From positions 1 through 62,373 of IMG/VR virus record IMGVR_UViG_3300008120_000066: DNA of 62,373 bases. One strand, 5' to 3'. Below the pieces are notes generated by a model. That model worked only from the letters and a program-made list of their open reading frames with translations, made no database searches and was not told the origin of the DNA. The position numbers were made by a program, and so were the translations under genes. This document shows positions 28,387 to 38,785 of the stretch, one piece after another (the first letter of the stretch is position 1; the number at the start of each line of letters is the position of its first letter). Source of the DNA: a virus.

Positions 28387-29813
28387 CAATAAGAGACGTA
28401 AATTACATTAACGATGTTTGCCGAGTGGTTCTTTCTAAACCACAAGGTATTACCAAATCGGAGCCAGCTGGAACAATTAGAATTTCTGGCACACCAACAT
28501 CGCTTACTGAAAGTTCATATGCTTCTCCTACTCTTGATTTAGATTTTGCTAAAACACAAAGTGTTGACTCAAGAATTACATTTTCAAGATCTACTACTGC
28601 GTCATACTATGATAGTAACGGATTTCTTAGATTTGCTGCTGTCAATCAACCAAGAATACAATTTGATCCAGACACAAAAGAATGTCTTGGATTGTTGATG
28701 GAAAATGTATCAACAAACATTATTAATGCTAGTGAGTGGCAATTTGGAGCTAGTAATGGATTTACAAATCTTGATCCTGATAATACATTTGATCCGTCAG
28801 ACGTTACTGTTCCAACAAATGAATCTGGAACAGTTAGATCTTTAATCGCATCAACTACAGCTTCAAGTATTAGATATGCTCTTGCTGCAAAAACTCATAT
28901 AGGAACAGAAATATGTGCGTTTTCTGCATTTTTTAAACAAGTAACAAACAATCAGGTTTTTCCATGTTTAGTTATAGATAATACTGTTGGTAGTGGTGTG
29001 TTTGCTAGATTTAATTTAGTAAACGGAACAGTAGAACAAGCCCAAATTACTGGTACTGGTGTACTTATTGCTTCAGGAATTGAAAAACTTCCAGGTGGTT
29101 GGTCACGCTGTTGGGTTATTGGTCGTTCCCCCGCAACAGCTTCTGGTAGACTTGCGATTAGTATAGTAGGTGGAAATTCAACTAATGGTTATGATCCACC
29201 TTGGACACCAACAGCAGTAGGAGATGGTGTTCGAGTTTGGGGTATTCAATATGAACAAGGTCTTCCTTTTAATCGATTAAGACCATCTTCTTATATAAGA
29301 ACCCAAAGCGGAGCAATTACGAAATTTGCAGATTCTGCGAGTATAACAGGAACAAATTTTTCTAGATGGTATAATCAATCTCAAGGAACAATCCTTGTTG
29401 ATTTTTACAAGAGATATGCTGGAAATTATCCAGAGACCAATATGATTTTTAGATTCTCAGACGGAACTCTGAATAATTTTATTGATTTATCAGGTGTTAC
29501 TGGCACTAATACCATTCGTTTTGTAGGAACAACTGCTGCTGGTAACGGAACATTTCAAACTGCTAATGCTCAACAAGGATTTAATCGAGCTGTTGGAACA
29601 TATTTGTTTAATAGAGGCGATCTGGTTTCAAATGGAACAAGAACAACAGCTGTTGATACGTTATATACTCCACCAACAGCTCTTATAGGTGTAGATATTG
29701 GGCATTTTGGAGGATCTTTCCAACTAAATGATTGTATTGCTAGACTAGTATATTATCCTATATCTATAGACCCTAATGTTACTCTTGGAATGTCAGTTCC
29801 TAGAAACTTTTAA
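28383..29813 (+). CDS. Tail fibre/spike protein with lectin-like (ConA-like) fold
   Basis: The 476-residue product contains LDLDFAKTQSVDSRITFSRS, then TTASYYDSNGFLRFAA and PRIQFDPDTKECLGLLMENV, at about residues 48-106. This is the widespread phage spike/fibre motif 'F.RaStATy...G.......PR.d.dp.....GLLiE...TN'. The rest is beta-rich, with ITGTNFSRWYNQSQGTILVD and a C-terminal sandwich as in concanavalin-like glycan-binding domains. It probably binds host surface sugars as a second fibre or spike. The start overlaps the stop of the preceding gene's extension. No strong Shine-Dalgarno is present. Confidence 0.72.
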   Translation: MTIRDVNYINDVCRVVLSKPQGITKSEPAGTIRISGTPTSLTESSYASPTLDLDFAKTQSVDSRITFSRSTTASYYDSNGFLRFAAVNQPRIQFDPDTKECLGLLMENVSTNIINASEWQFGASNGFTNLDPDNTFDPSDVTVPTNESGTVRSLIASTTASSIRYALAAKTHIGTEICAFSAFFKQVTNNQVFPCLVIDNTVGSGVFARFNLVNGTVEQAQITGTGVLIASGIEKLPGGWSRCWVIGRSPATASGRLAISIVGGNSTNGYDPPWTPTAVGDGVRVWGIQYEQGLPFNRLRPSSYIRTQSGAITKFADSASITGTNFSRWYNQSQGTILVDFYKRYAGNYPETNMIFRFSDGTLNNFIDLSGVTGTNTIRFVGTTAAGNGTFQTANAQQGFNRAVGTYLFNRGDLVSNGTRTTAVDTLYTPPTALIGVDIGHFGGSFQLNDCIARLVYYPISIDPNVTLGMSVPRNF

Positions 29814-29824
29814 ATGCAGTATTT

Positions 29825-29832
29825 TATAAATA
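29825..29832 (+). promoter_or_regulatory. T4-type late promoter, perfect box
   Basis: TATAAATA is an exact match to the T4 late -10 element. The expected start is near 29838, giving a leader of about 50 nt with a strong AAGGAG ribosome-binding site (about 29876-29881) before the ATG at 29890. Confidence 0.75.
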
Positions 29833-29889
29833 ATCCAATAAACCCAACGATTTTTTATCGTAGAACAACCCCTCCAAGGAGACGAAACA

Positions 29890-30345
29890 ATGATTAATGA
29901 AGATTTAAGAGCCATCGGTAAACTCAAGATTGAAGTTATTTCACCAGATGGTATTGTAAAAGACAAACGTGAGGTTGACAATTTAGTTGTTGACACTGGA
30001 AGAACTCATATCGCATCTCGTATGGTGGGAGTTGCTCAAAACATTATGAGTCATATGGCTATCGGCACTTCCTCAACAGCTGCTGCAGCTGGTCAAACAA
30101 CTCTTACTGCTGAAGTTGGAACTCGTGTTGCGTTTACATCATATACTAACGCATCTCAGGTTGTAACTGCCATTGCTACATTCGGCGCTAGCAACCCAGC
30201 AACTGCGCAAGGTATTCAGGAAGCAGGAATTTTTAATGCTCTTACTTCTGGAACTATGCTTTGCCGTACAACTTTTTCAGTAGTTAACAAGGATCCTGCT
30301 GATACATTGCAGATTACTTGGACAATTACAGTTAATGCGCCTTAA
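29890..30345 (+). CDS. Small conserved phage tail/virion protein
   Basis: The 151-residue product reads KLKIEVISPDGIVKDKREVD, NLVVDTGRTHIASRMVG, SHMAIGTSSTAAAAGQTTL, IQEAGIFNA and TMLCRTTFSVVNKDPADTL. I recognise this family as widespread in tailed phages beside fibre genes, usually annotated as a tail or virion structural protein. It is a compact beta protein without enzyme motifs. It has its own late promoter and strong ribosome-binding site and is followed by a hairpin, so it may be made in large amounts. The molecular role is unknown. Confidence 0.65.
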   Translation: MINEDLRAIGKLKIEVISPDGIVKDKREVDNLVVDTGRTHIASRMVGVAQNIMSHMAIGTSSTAAAAGQTTLTAEVGTRVAFTSYTNASQVVTAIATFGASNPATAQGIQEAGIFNALTSGTMLCRTTFSVVNKDPADTLQITWTITVNAP

Positions 30346-30364
30346 TAGTTGACTTGGTTATACT

Positions 30365-30388
30365 GGAGCAGAGTTAATTCTCTGCTCC
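30365..30388 (+). terminator. Perfect 9-bp hairpin in front of a late promoter
   Basis: GGAGCAGAG (30365-30373), loop TTAATT, CTCTGCTCC (30380-30388). The stem is perfect and GC-rich but is not followed by a T-run, so it is either a weak terminator or an mRNA-stabilising hairpin for the upstream gene. Confidence 0.5.
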
Positions 30389-30394
30389 TAAATA
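30388..30394 (+). promoter_or_regulatory. Late promoter-like CTAAATA directly after the hairpin
   Basis: CTAAATA is a variant late box that recurs here before gp18 and gp19. It begins on the last base of the hairpin, so the stem may end one transcript while the box starts the next. A CGGAG ribosome-binding site follows before the ATG at 30422. Confidence 0.5.
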
Positions 30395-30421
30395 TTAGAA
30401 AATTGATCAACGGAGAATTAA

Positions 30422-33400
30422 ATGGCAAGAACAGTCCTTAACGAACAGTATTATACATTCAATCCAAGCACTAGAGTAATTGTAATCCCACGTGTTATTC
30501 AGCGTGAGCAGTTACTGCTTATCACCAACGTAACGACAAATACTGTCATTTATAACTTCAGTGATAATGCGCTAAGAGCAACAGCATATGCGATTACTGG
30601 AACAAACTTTCAGTATGGTGTGGCGCCAACAGGAGCAACAACTCCAGGCAAACCATATACAACAATTACATTAAACTTTAACACCAGTAGTATGTCAGCA
30701 GCAGATGAACTTCAGTTCATTGTTGACATTGAACAAGCAGAGTTTATCCCAGCAGAACAATATCGTGATCCAGTTGATAAGCTGCGTGTTTCTACACCTC
30801 AGTCATTAATTGATACTGACTTTGAATATTCTGTTCAGCCATCTAAATGGGAAAACATTAACTACATTTGGAATAAACCATCATTCTTCTCAAAGGGATC
30901 TGGTGGTAACTCTGTTGATATTACATCAATTACTGGTGGCAATCAACTTCCATATTCAACAGTTACAGTGACAACTCAAGCTGCTCATGGATTTGCTGCT
31001 GGTGATGTTATTACTGTTCAAGAAACAACAAGTCAATTTGCTGAGGGAACATTTGCAATTACATCAATTCCATCAGGAACACAATTTACATACCTAGCAA
31101 AAGGTCAAGTGAATGGATCAATTCTTGCTACTGGTCTAACAACAGTTTATGGTGGTGATACATATGACTTCTCAAATATCCCAGTTAGCGCAATTTCATC
31201 AAACGTAGGATCTCCATCTACAATTACAATCACAACACCAAACCCACATGGTTTCTTACCTGGATCTACAATTTTAGTTTCAGGTTCTTCTACAGCTGGT
31301 GTTGATGGTAACTGGATTATTACATCTGTAGTATCTCCAACAACATTCTCATATGTAACAGGAACTAATGCAATTACTGCATCGCCAAACTTAACAACAA
31401 GTATTTCAACTTTTACTTCTGCTACATCATCTGGAGCTACACGTTCTATAATTACAGCAACACTCGGAGCTGTGCATAATTTTAAAGTTGGTGATTATAT
31501 ACAGGTAACAGGTTCATCAAATGCTCAGTTGAATGGTAGCTGGGTTGTGGTAGCAACACCATCAACAACAATTGTTTCGTTTGTAATTTCAACTACAATT
31601 ACTGCTGGCGCAGTTGGTTCTGTGGGAACAGCAACAGTAAATAGATTTATTCGTTTATTCCCAAGATCAGAAGCATACCAACAACATCGTGCTCTTGATG
31701 GAGGTGTTTCTCTTACAACATCAGCAAATTTTGCTGGAGGAACTGCTACTCGCCAAACAAGACGTTATTTCCGCTATCAATCTGGAAAAGGATTGCAGTT
31801 TTCGACTGGTGCAAAATTTACACCAACATTTGACATTACAACAATTTCTGGAAGTAGCATTGGTGCTGGCTCAAAAACAGTAACTGTTACAACATTCCAA
31901 GATCATAATCTGCAAGTTGGTGCAACAATTGTTGTAGAGGGACTAACAGTTGGAACAGGAACAAATCCATATAATGGTACATTCTTAGTCGCTTCTGTTA
32001 CAGGATCAAAAACATTTACATATACAACAACATCAGACGCAGGTTTTAACGATCTTGCTCCAGGTGGCGCTGAATCCTATATTACCTGTACATTGTGGCG
32101 TGGCGCTGTAACAAGAACTGGGTTGTTTGATGACATGAATGGATTTTACTATGAATATGATGGATTAACATTATATGCTGCTCGTCGCTGGGGTATTAAA
32201 GAAATATTTGGAACAGTCGCTCCTGTTCAAGGTTCTACTACAATAACTGGAACTAATACCAGATTCCGTGAACAAATGGTTGTGGGCGACAGAATTATTG
32301 TTCGAGGAGTTCCTTATCAAGTAACAAGAATTTCTTCTGATACTTCTCTCGACATTACTGTCGCATATCGTGGATTAACACCACCATCTGAAGTAAAAGC
32401 ATTAAAGGTTCAAGAATTCCGTGTTCCACAATCTCAGTGGAATTTAGATAGAATGGATGGAACTGGACCATCAGGATATAACTTAGATATCAAAAATATG
32501 CAAATGGCATATATTGATTACACTTGGTACGGTGCTGGTTTTATTCGTTTTGGTTTCCGTTCAACAAATGGCGATATCGTTTATTGCCATAAAATGCCAA
32601 ACAATAACGTAAATAAAACTGCGTATATGCGTTCTGGTAACCTACCTGGACGTTTTGAGGCTACTAATATTGGTCCATATTCACGTGTTATGGCAGGTGT
32701 TGGCGGAACAAAAGGTAATACTGTTGGAACAGCTGATACTACAATTTACTTAGAAAATATCAGTGGTTGGCCAACCAATACTAACTCAACAAACGCATTT
32801 ATAATCAGCGATGGAACAAACGTAGAACTTTGTACATATACAGCAATCAACACAACATTTAACGCAACAGCTGGTGGATATGCAGTATCTGGTATTACTA
32901 GAAGAACTTCATTGGGTGTTAATGCGATTACTCCAGCAGGAACGTATGGTACAGTAACACTTTCAGGAACTGCGTCTAGTTTTTCATATGCTCCTGACTT
33001 TACCATCGGTGGCGGTGGAACCTCTCAGGTATTTGCACAGTATCTAACAAATACCTGCGCTCCAAATATTGCCCACTGGGGTGTGTCCGTAATTATGGAT
33101 GGTCGTTTCGATGATGATCGTTCCATTATTTTCACAACACCTACTGGTAACACTGTTTCTGTTGGATCTATTGCGATATCAACAACTTCTGTCTCAGGAA
33201 GTGTGTTGACAGTAAATACTACAGGAAACCACAATTTAGTTCAAGGTCAATTTATTACGATTAGCGGAAATGCTGGTAATATTAATCGTGAATATCAAGT
33301 TCAATCTGTACCATCAGCATCATCGTTTACTGTAGTTCAAGTAACTCCAGCAATTTCTGGTACAAACAACGCTGGTAATATTTTCCCTGTTCGTCCACTA

Positions 33401-33901
33401 ATTTCAATCCGTGTTGCGCCAACTGTTGACAACGCTATCGCCAGAAACTTTGGTATTCGTGAGGTTGTTAATCGTATGCAGCTAACACTAGTATCTTGTG
33501 GTGTTAACGTAACTGGTCAAACATGTTTAATTCGTGGATTTTTAAATCCAACATTCTTAACTCTCCAAGCATCTGGTGGACAGAATGTTGCAGTTCCAGA
33601 TGCTTGGGAATTTAACAGAGTTGGTTCTGGTTCCCTCTCACAAGTTATCTATCACGTTCAAAACGATGCGGTTGGTGGTGGAGAATCTGTGTTTGGTATT
33701 TTCGCAAACAATAACACTACTACTGCTCTTGATCTGACTAAAGCTCGTGATCTCGGTAATTCAATTTACTCTGGTAACGGGAATTTTAAATCTCCTGGAT
33801 ATCCAAATGGACCAGATGTGTTAACAATTTGTGCGCAGCCAGTGACAACAACACCATCAATAGTTTTGGCTAGATTATCCTGGACTGAAGCGCAAGCGTA
33901 A
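30422..33901 (+). CDS. Large virion structural protein, paralogue A
   Basis: The 1159-residue product starts MARTVLNEQYYTFNPSTRVI and ends ARLSWTEAQA. A paralogue of the same architecture follows at 34850. Shared landmarks are [20 protein letters not shown] (about residues 128-147), [12 protein letters not shown], a DGTGPSGYN motif, YTWYGAGFIRFGF, and VAPTVDN with a C-terminal beta domain. Between these lie four or five short 'HGF..GD.I.V.G....NG.W.VT.V.S.T.F.Y' units. This family is found in marine T4-like phages as a virion structural protein, and location suggests fibre or neck-appendage parts. Function is not established. The upstream CTAAATA and CGGAG fit late, strong expression. Confidence 0.72.
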   Translation: MARTVLNEQYYTFNPSTRVIVIPRVIQREQLLLITNVTTNTVIYNFSDNALRATAYAITGTNFQYGVAPTGATTPGKPYTTITLNFNTSSMSAADELQFIVDIEQAEFIPAEQYRDPVDKLRVSTPQSLIDTDFEYSVQPSKWENINYIWNKPSFFSKGSGGNSVDITSITGGNQLPYSTVTVTTQAAHGFAAGDVITVQETTSQFAEGTFAITSIPSGTQFTYLAKGQVNGSILATGLTTVYGGDTYDFSNIPVSAISSNVGSPSTITITTPNPHGFLPGSTILVSGSSTAGVDGNWIITSVVSPTTFSYVTGTNAITASPNLTTSISTFTSATSSGATRSIITATLGAVHNFKVGDYIQVTGSSNAQLNGSWVVVATPSTTIVSFVISTTITAGAVGSVGTATVNRFIRLFPRSEAYQQHRALDGGVSLTTSANFAGGTATRQTRRYFRYQSGKGLQFSTGAKFTPTFDITTISGSSIGAGSKTVTVTTFQDHNLQVGATIVVEGLTVGTGTNPYNGTFLVASVTGSKTFTYTTTSDAGFNDLAPGGAESYITCTLWRGAVTRTGLFDDMNGFYYEYDGLTLYAARRWGIKEIFGTVAPVQGSTTITGTNTRFREQMVVGDRIIVRGVPYQVTRISSDTSLDITVAYRGLTPPSEVKALKVQEFRVPQSQWNLDRMDGTGPSGYNLDIKNMQMAYIDYTWYGAGFIRFGFRSTNGDIVYCHKMPNNNVNKTAYMRSGNLPGRFEATNIGPYSRVMAGVGGTKGNTVGTADTTIYLENISGWPTNTNSTNAFIISDGTNVELCTYTAINTTFNATAGGYAVSGITRRTSLGVNAITPAGTYGTVTLSGTASSFSYAPDFTIGGGGTSQVFAQYLTNTCAPNIAHWGVSVIMDGRFDDDRSIIFTTPTGNTVSVGSIAISTTSVSGSVLTVNTTGNHNLVQGQFITISGNAGNINREYQVQSVPSASSFTVVQVTPAISGTNNAGNIFPVRPLISIRVAPTVDNAIARNFGIREVVNRMQLTLVSCGVNVTGQTCLIRGFLNPTFLTLQASGGQNVAVPDAWEFNRVGSGSLSQVIYHVQNDAVGGGESVFGIFANNNTTTALDLTKARDLGNSIYSGNGNFKSPGYPNGPDVLTICAQPVTTTPSIVLARLSWTEAQA

Positions 33902-34125
33902 TGGAAATATTTTGTTTTTACGAAAAAGCAATAAGAGAATTAGCACCAGAGGCAAACTGGTGCATATTCAATAATTCTCTTGAGGGGATAGAGTGGCGCT
34001 CTGATGATATAGAGCAGCCATCTATTGAAGATATTGAAGCAAAAGCGCAAGAGTTATATGAAGAGCATATAGAAAATGCGCCAACTGGAGATCCAGCACC
34101 ACCTGTTGGAATTTTTCCACAATAA
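33901..34125 (+). CDS. Small acidic protein resembling tail-fibre accessory/assembly proteins
   Basis: The 74-residue acidic product reads NNSLEGIEWRSDDIEQPSIE, then DIEAKAQELYEEH, with a Pro-rich end. The pattern 'I.W.sd..QPT..dIeAkA..L' is common in small proteins encoded next to phage fibre genes, including fibre-assembly proteins and XkdW-like proteins. The ATG overlaps the preceding stop (TAATG), so its translation is tied to the large virion protein, in line with a helper role. Assignment is by pattern and position. Confidence 0.6.
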   Translation: MEIFCFYEKAIRELAPEANWCIFNNSLEGIEWRSDDIEQPSIEDIEAKAQELYEEHIENAPTGDPAPPVGIFPQ

Positions 34126-34148
34126 TATTTTTTTACTTTGGGGATATA

Positions 34149-34805
34149 ATGAACGAAGTTGCACAAATTACGCAAGAAACTGCAGATGATATAATCAGAG
34201 AATTAGAAGATGCTTTTTATGACATCCCATTCGAGAATTCTAAATTTCAAACCGAAGCGTTTGTAATTGCTGCACAAATTACTCCAGAAAGATCATATAG
34301 ATCCATTGGTTTAAGGATGATGGCAAAACTTCGTGCGCTTAATGAAGCCAAGTTTGCAAGAATGAAACAACAAATAGATATTGATGAGATTAATTATAAA
34401 TTAGATAATAGTGAACTTGATCAATTTGAAAGACGTAGACAAGAATTAAAAAAGCAAGAATTACTGTCTGGGAATTATTGGTCAGATAAGTTAATTAACG
34501 ATGCCATTGAAGAATTAAACGTATTGTATAAACATTTTAAAACACTTCCTAAATTTACTAGAGAGCAGTTTGAATCAGCCGAAAAACTACATTTTGAGCA
34601 GCGTTTAAATAGGCAGGTTTTGGGTCTCTCTGGCGCAAAAGAAAGTCTTGTGAATATGAGCGATGATATTAGGGCATTAGAGAATTATGAGCAAAAAGTA
34701 CAAGAACTTGGTTTTACTGGTCAAGATACTCTAAAGTTGGAAGACTTAAGAAATTCTATGGCAAATATTTTAAAAGAAACTGAACAGAGAGTTCCTGCTC
34801 AGTGA
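34149..34805 (+). CDS. Helical virion-associated protein, function unknown
   Basis: The 218-residue product is almost wholly helical and charged. It has a coiled region (about residues 65-135, with DEINYKLDNSELDQFERRRQ, a heptad-rich stretch) and a second near the C-terminus. I recall similar proteins between the paralogous virion genes and gp13 in marine T4-like phages but know no function. Its length and helical nature do not match the small terminase well enough to assign it as gp16. A GGGG-containing ribosome-binding region lies before the ATG. Confidence 0.6.
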   Translation: MNEVAQITQETADDIIRELEDAFYDIPFENSKFQTEAFVIAAQITPERSYRSIGLRMMAKLRALNEAKFARMKQQIDIDEINYKLDNSELDQFERRRQELKKQELLSGNYWSDKLINDAIEELNVLYKHFKTLPKFTREQFESAEKLHFEQRLNRQVLGLSGAKESLVNMSDDIRALENYEQKVQELGFTGQDTLKLEDLRNSMANILKETEQRVPAQ

Positions 34806-34807
34806 TT

Positions 34808-34815
34808 TATAAATA
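34808..34815 (+). promoter_or_regulatory. T4-type late promoter, perfect box
   Basis: TATAAATA is an exact match to the late consensus. The predicted start is near 34821 and a CGGAG site precedes the ATG at 34850. It mirrors the promoter arrangement of the paralogue at 30422. Confidence 0.75.
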
Positions 34816-34849
34816 TAGGATAGTAAGCCAAAATAACGGAGAAATTTAA

Positions 34850-37800
34850 ATGGCAAGAAAAGTCCTACTTGATCAATATTATACATTTACACCATCTACA
34901 AGAACAATTGTTATACCAAGAATTCTACAAAAAGAGTTTTTGGTTCTCATCACAAATGTAACGCAGAATCGTGTAATTTATAACTTTAGTGATCCGAATT
35001 TAACCTCAACATCATATACCTTTAATACAGCTACTAATACTACAACTGTTGTGTTGAATTATGACACGACTGGTATGTCGGGCAATGATGTTTTGCAAAT
35101 TACCTACGATGATATGGTTCAGGAATTTATTCCTGGAGAAACGTATAATGATCCAGTTTCTAAAATTCGTGTTTCTACACCACAGTCATTAATTGATACT
35201 GACTTTGAATATGGTTTACAGCCAACAAAATGGGAAAATATCTCTCTGTTAAATAATCGTCCTGGATTCTTCAATGATGTTACTTCGCCAATTCCAGTAT
35301 CAGACATTCAAGTTACAAATAATTCAAGAACTGTAACTGTTACTATTAGACCATTTTCCTTTGATGGATCTTCTTCGTCTATTGTTGACACAACGAACGA
35401 CACTATTGTTGTTTCTTCTCATCCCTATCAAACTGGTGATTTAATTAGATATTTCAATGGTGGTGGTAATATTGGTGGTCTTTCTAATGCGACTGATTAT
35501 TACGCAATCAAAATTGATTCAAATACTATTGCTTTGGCAACATCATTAAATAATTCTCTTGCTGGTACAAAAATTGATTTAACTACTGTTGGCTCTGGTA
35601 CTACTCACAATTTTGTAAATAGAATTTCTGGATCAGGAGTTCCATTCTTTATGTCTGACACATCTTTCGTGCCAGCCAATGGATCTTATTTAATTGAAAC
35701 ATATAGTGCTCCTGGTACATTACCAAGCACTTTTACGTATACTATGATTAACTTTTTTCCTGGAAGTTCTGGATCAATTTATAATCAAGACGTAACGCAA
35801 ATGTATCTTGGTGTATTTTTTAATGCGTCCGCTATTCCTGTTACATCAATTACATACTCTGGTGTTACAATTACTGTTACTACAGTTCAACCACATGGAT
35901 TAACAGCAGGTAATCTAATATACATAACAAATACAACAGCATCTACCAATGCTCCTAACGGATCTTGGGTTGTTTCACAAATTGTTAGTCCTACAATATT
36001 CAGTTTTCAAGCAGTAAACACACCAACTGGCAGTATTGCTGGCGTTACTGCATTCCCGCACACTTATACTACCGCAAATACATTATACATTCGTAACGAA
36101 AATCAACTTGTGCATAGACCACAAGATGGTGGTGTAAGATTCTCACTTGGTAGTTCAAGTAATGGATATCAACTTATTCGTCAGACAAGACGTTATTTCC
36201 GATATCAATCTGGTAAGGGGATACAGTTCTCTACTGGTACAATTTTAAAACCAACTTTCCAAGTCGATGAGTTAAATGCTGTTGGTACATTAATTACGGT
36301 AACAACAAAAGAACCACATAATTTGAATCCAGGTGTTTCTGTAACAATTTCTGGAGCAACAGATTCAGCATACAATGGAACAAGACTTGTTGTTGATGTA
36401 ATTGATGATTTTAGATTTACTTACACTGCTCTTTCCGCTCCATCAGGATCTGGTTCTTTTAATGCCGAGGCAAGTAACGCTACTGGAGCAATTAGTGGCA
36501 CAACATTAACGATTACTGTCGCACCATCATCAGGTAATTTTGCAATTAATCAGACAATTACAGGAACTGGTGTTGCTGCAGGAACTGTTATTACAGCTTT
36601 CTTAACAGGATCTGGTGGTGCTGGAACATATGAAGTTAATCAATCCCAAACTGTTTCTTCAACAACAATTTCTGGTAGTAATATAGTTGCTAGTGGTGAT
36701 AAAGTTGTCGTTGTTGCTAATCAATGGAGAGGTTCTTCTATTCGAGCAGGTATGTTTGATGAAGCAAATGGATTTTTCTTTGAATTTGATGGTCAGCAAT
36801 TATATGCATGCCGTAGAAACAGCACAACACAGTTATCTGGTTATGTTAACGTAACACAAGGTAGTAATGTAATAACTTCTGTTGCTGCTTCTTCCTTTGG
36901 TTCAGAAAAAAGAACTAAGTTTAGAAATCAACTAACACCTGGTGATAAAATTGTAGTTAAAGGGACAGTTTATACTGTAAATCACATAAACTCTAACTAC
37001 TCAATTAATATTTCTCCAGAGTATAAAGGACAAACATTATCTGGTAATAATTACGCAAATATATCAAAGGTTATTACTAGAAAAGATCCACAATCATCGT
37101 TTAATATTGATCGTTGCGATGGTACAGGTCCAAGTGGATTTAATGTAGATTTATCTAAAATGCAAATGCTATATGCAGATTATGCGTGGTATGGAGCTGG
37201 CGCTATTAGATATGGATTTAAAGATCAAACAGGCAACATATTCTACTGTCATAGAATTACTCACAGTAATTTAGAAACAGAAGCATATTTACGTTCTGGT
37301 AATTTACCAGCAAGATATGAAGTTGCTACTGATTGGGCTAGGTGTAAACTACGTGGTTCTATCGCTGATGCTGAAGTTACATCAATTACTGTTGATACAA
37401 CTGCGGAGTTTCCTTCTTCTGGTGTATTACTAATTGCTGATCCAAATGATTCTTCAAATGGTAGATATGAAACAATTGAATACTCGGGAAAAACAGCAAC
37501 AACATTTACTGGCTTAAAACGTGGTGGTGCTGTATCTGGTGCTCTTGGTTACGCAACTTCAGTTGCTTCCATAACAACAATTAAAAACAGCAATAATTTA
37601 ACTACACCAAGCGCAATTACTAATGTGCGTATTGGACAATACATAGCAGGAACAGGTATTCCCAATGATGCTTTTGTTACATCTATTACTTCTGGAACGC
37701 CAAATATTATTGAAATAAGTAGGGCAGCAACTGCATCATCTGGCGCTTCACCAATTACACTAACTTTATATCCTCTTGGTTCTACGAACGCTAACGCACG

Positions 37801-38782
37801 TGTTCATACTTATTCTTCTTCTGGCGAATCACCAGAAATTCCAATTTTCTTATATTCTCCTCAAGTAGGTATGGCAGCAAATCACTGGGGAACAGCTGTT
37901 ATAATGGATGGTCGTTTTGATGACGATAAATCTTTCGTGTTTACGCAGGGTATGCCATCTATTGTTCCTGTTTCTGCTACTGCTCCTATTGCCCTTATGA
38001 GTCTTCGTGTTGCTCCAACAGTCGATTCTGGTGTGACAGGTATTCTTGGCGCTAAAGAAGTTATTAATCGTATGCAGTTAACACTTAGTTCTCTTGGTAT
38101 TACAACTAACGGAGCGTTTTTCGTTCGTCTTGTGTTAAATCCAAGATTTGTTGTTTCTGGTATTGGTTCTGGAATAAGTTCGCCATTACTAACATTCCAA
38201 CCAGTTGGTGGATCAAGTCTCTCGCAAGTTTGTTTCCACTCTGTTGCTCCATCTGGTGCTGCAACAACATCAACACAGGTGTTTGCTCTTGGTGGTGAAA
38301 CAGTTTATGCGTTTTATACAGAACAAGGTGGTGGTGCATTGAACTATACTGTTACTACAGTAGACTTAAATAAAGTGCGTGATCTGGGTAACTCTATTCT
38401 TGGTGGTGGCACACAAAACTCTTTATTGAGCGAAAGATATAATAACATTTATCCTGATGGACCAGATATATTAACAGTTGTTGTTCAGAACGTGCTTTCT
38501 CCTGTGCCGCAAACTGCTCTTGGAACTGTTAATGTAACTAATGGTCAATCTGTTGTAACTGTTACAGATTCTTCAAGAGTTGATGTTGGGCATATCGTAA
38601 CAACAACAGGTAGCGGAAGTGGATTACCACTCGGTTCATTTATTCGTACTGTTGTTCCTGGTACAACGACAACAACATTAAACATGTCAAAACTAAACAC
38701 AACTGGCTCAGCAGGTTCATTTATATTAAGTCCGCCTTCGAACATTGCTGCTCGTATGTCATGGACAGAAGCGCAGGCGTAA
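34850..38782 (+). CDS. Large virion structural protein, paralogue B
   Basis: The 1310-residue product is a paralogue of the protein at 30422. Starts ([20 protein letters not shown] against MARTVLNEQYYTFNPSTRVI), the [20 protein letters not shown] segment, [41 protein letters not shown], the VAPTVDSG domain and the ending [10 protein letters not shown] all correspond. It differs by insertions, notably a TGD...YYAI...IALATS...GTKIDLT module (about 35384-35615) shared with gp8. It should therefore occupy an equivalent virion site with a different surface. The stop is followed by gp13 after 3 bp. Confidence 0.72.
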   Translation: MARKVLLDQYYTFTPSTRTIVIPRILQKEFLVLITNVTQNRVIYNFSDPNLTSTSYTFNTATNTTTVVLNYDTTGMSGNDVLQITYDDMVQEFIPGETYNDPVSKIRVSTPQSLIDTDFEYGLQPTKWENISLLNNRPGFFNDVTSPIPVSDIQVTNNSRTVTVTIRPFSFDGSSSSIVDTTNDTIVVSSHPYQTGDLIRYFNGGGNIGGLSNATDYYAIKIDSNTIALATSLNNSLAGTKIDLTTVGSGTTHNFVNRISGSGVPFFMSDTSFVPANGSYLIETYSAPGTLPSTFTYTMINFFPGSSGSIYNQDVTQMYLGVFFNASAIPVTSITYSGVTITVTTVQPHGLTAGNLIYITNTTASTNAPNGSWVVSQIVSPTIFSFQAVNTPTGSIAGVTAFPHTYTTANTLYIRNENQLVHRPQDGGVRFSLGSSSNGYQLIRQTRRYFRYQSGKGIQFSTGTILKPTFQVDELNAVGTLITVTTKEPHNLNPGVSVTISGATDSAYNGTRLVVDVIDDFRFTYTALSAPSGSGSFNAEASNATGAISGTTLTITVAPSSGNFAINQTITGTGVAAGTVITAFLTGSGGAGTYEVNQSQTVSSTTISGSNIVASGDKVVVVANQWRGSSIRAGMFDEANGFFFEFDGQQLYACRRNSTTQLSGYVNVTQGSNVITSVAASSFGSEKRTKFRNQLTPGDKIVVKGTVYTVNHINSNYSINISPEYKGQTLSGNNYANISKVITRKDPQSSFNIDRCDGTGPSGFNVDLSKMQMLYADYAWYGAGAIRYGFKDQTGNIFYCHRITHSNLETEAYLRSGNLPARYEVATDWARCKLRGSIADAEVTSITVDTTAEFPSSGVLLIADPNDSSNGRYETIEYSGKTATTFTGLKRGGAVSGALGYATSVASITTIKNSNNLTTPSAITNVRIGQYIAGTGIPNDAFVTSITSGTPNIIEISRAATASSGASPITLTLYPLGSTNANARVHTYSSSGESPEIPIFLYSPQVGMAANHWGTAVIMDGRFDDDKSFVFTQGMPSIVPVSATAPIALMSLRVAPTVDSGVTGILGAKEVINRMQLTLSSLGITTNGAFFVRLVLNPRFVVSGIGSGISSPLLTFQPVGGSSLSQVCFHSVAPSGAATTSTQVFALGGETVYAFYTEQGGGALNYTVTTVDLNKVRDLGNSILGGGTQNSLLSERYNNIYPDGPDILTVVVQNVLSPVPQTALGTVNVTNGQSVVTVTDSSRVDVGHIVTTTGSGSGLPLGSFIRTVVPGTTTTTLNMSKLNTTGSAGSFILSPPSNIAARMSWTEAQA

Positions 38783-38785
38783 AAA

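Noticed and set aside
29847-29861. ACGAT-TTTTT-ATCGT hairpin as a terminator
   Set aside because: The stem is only five base pairs and the T-run is in the loop, not after it.
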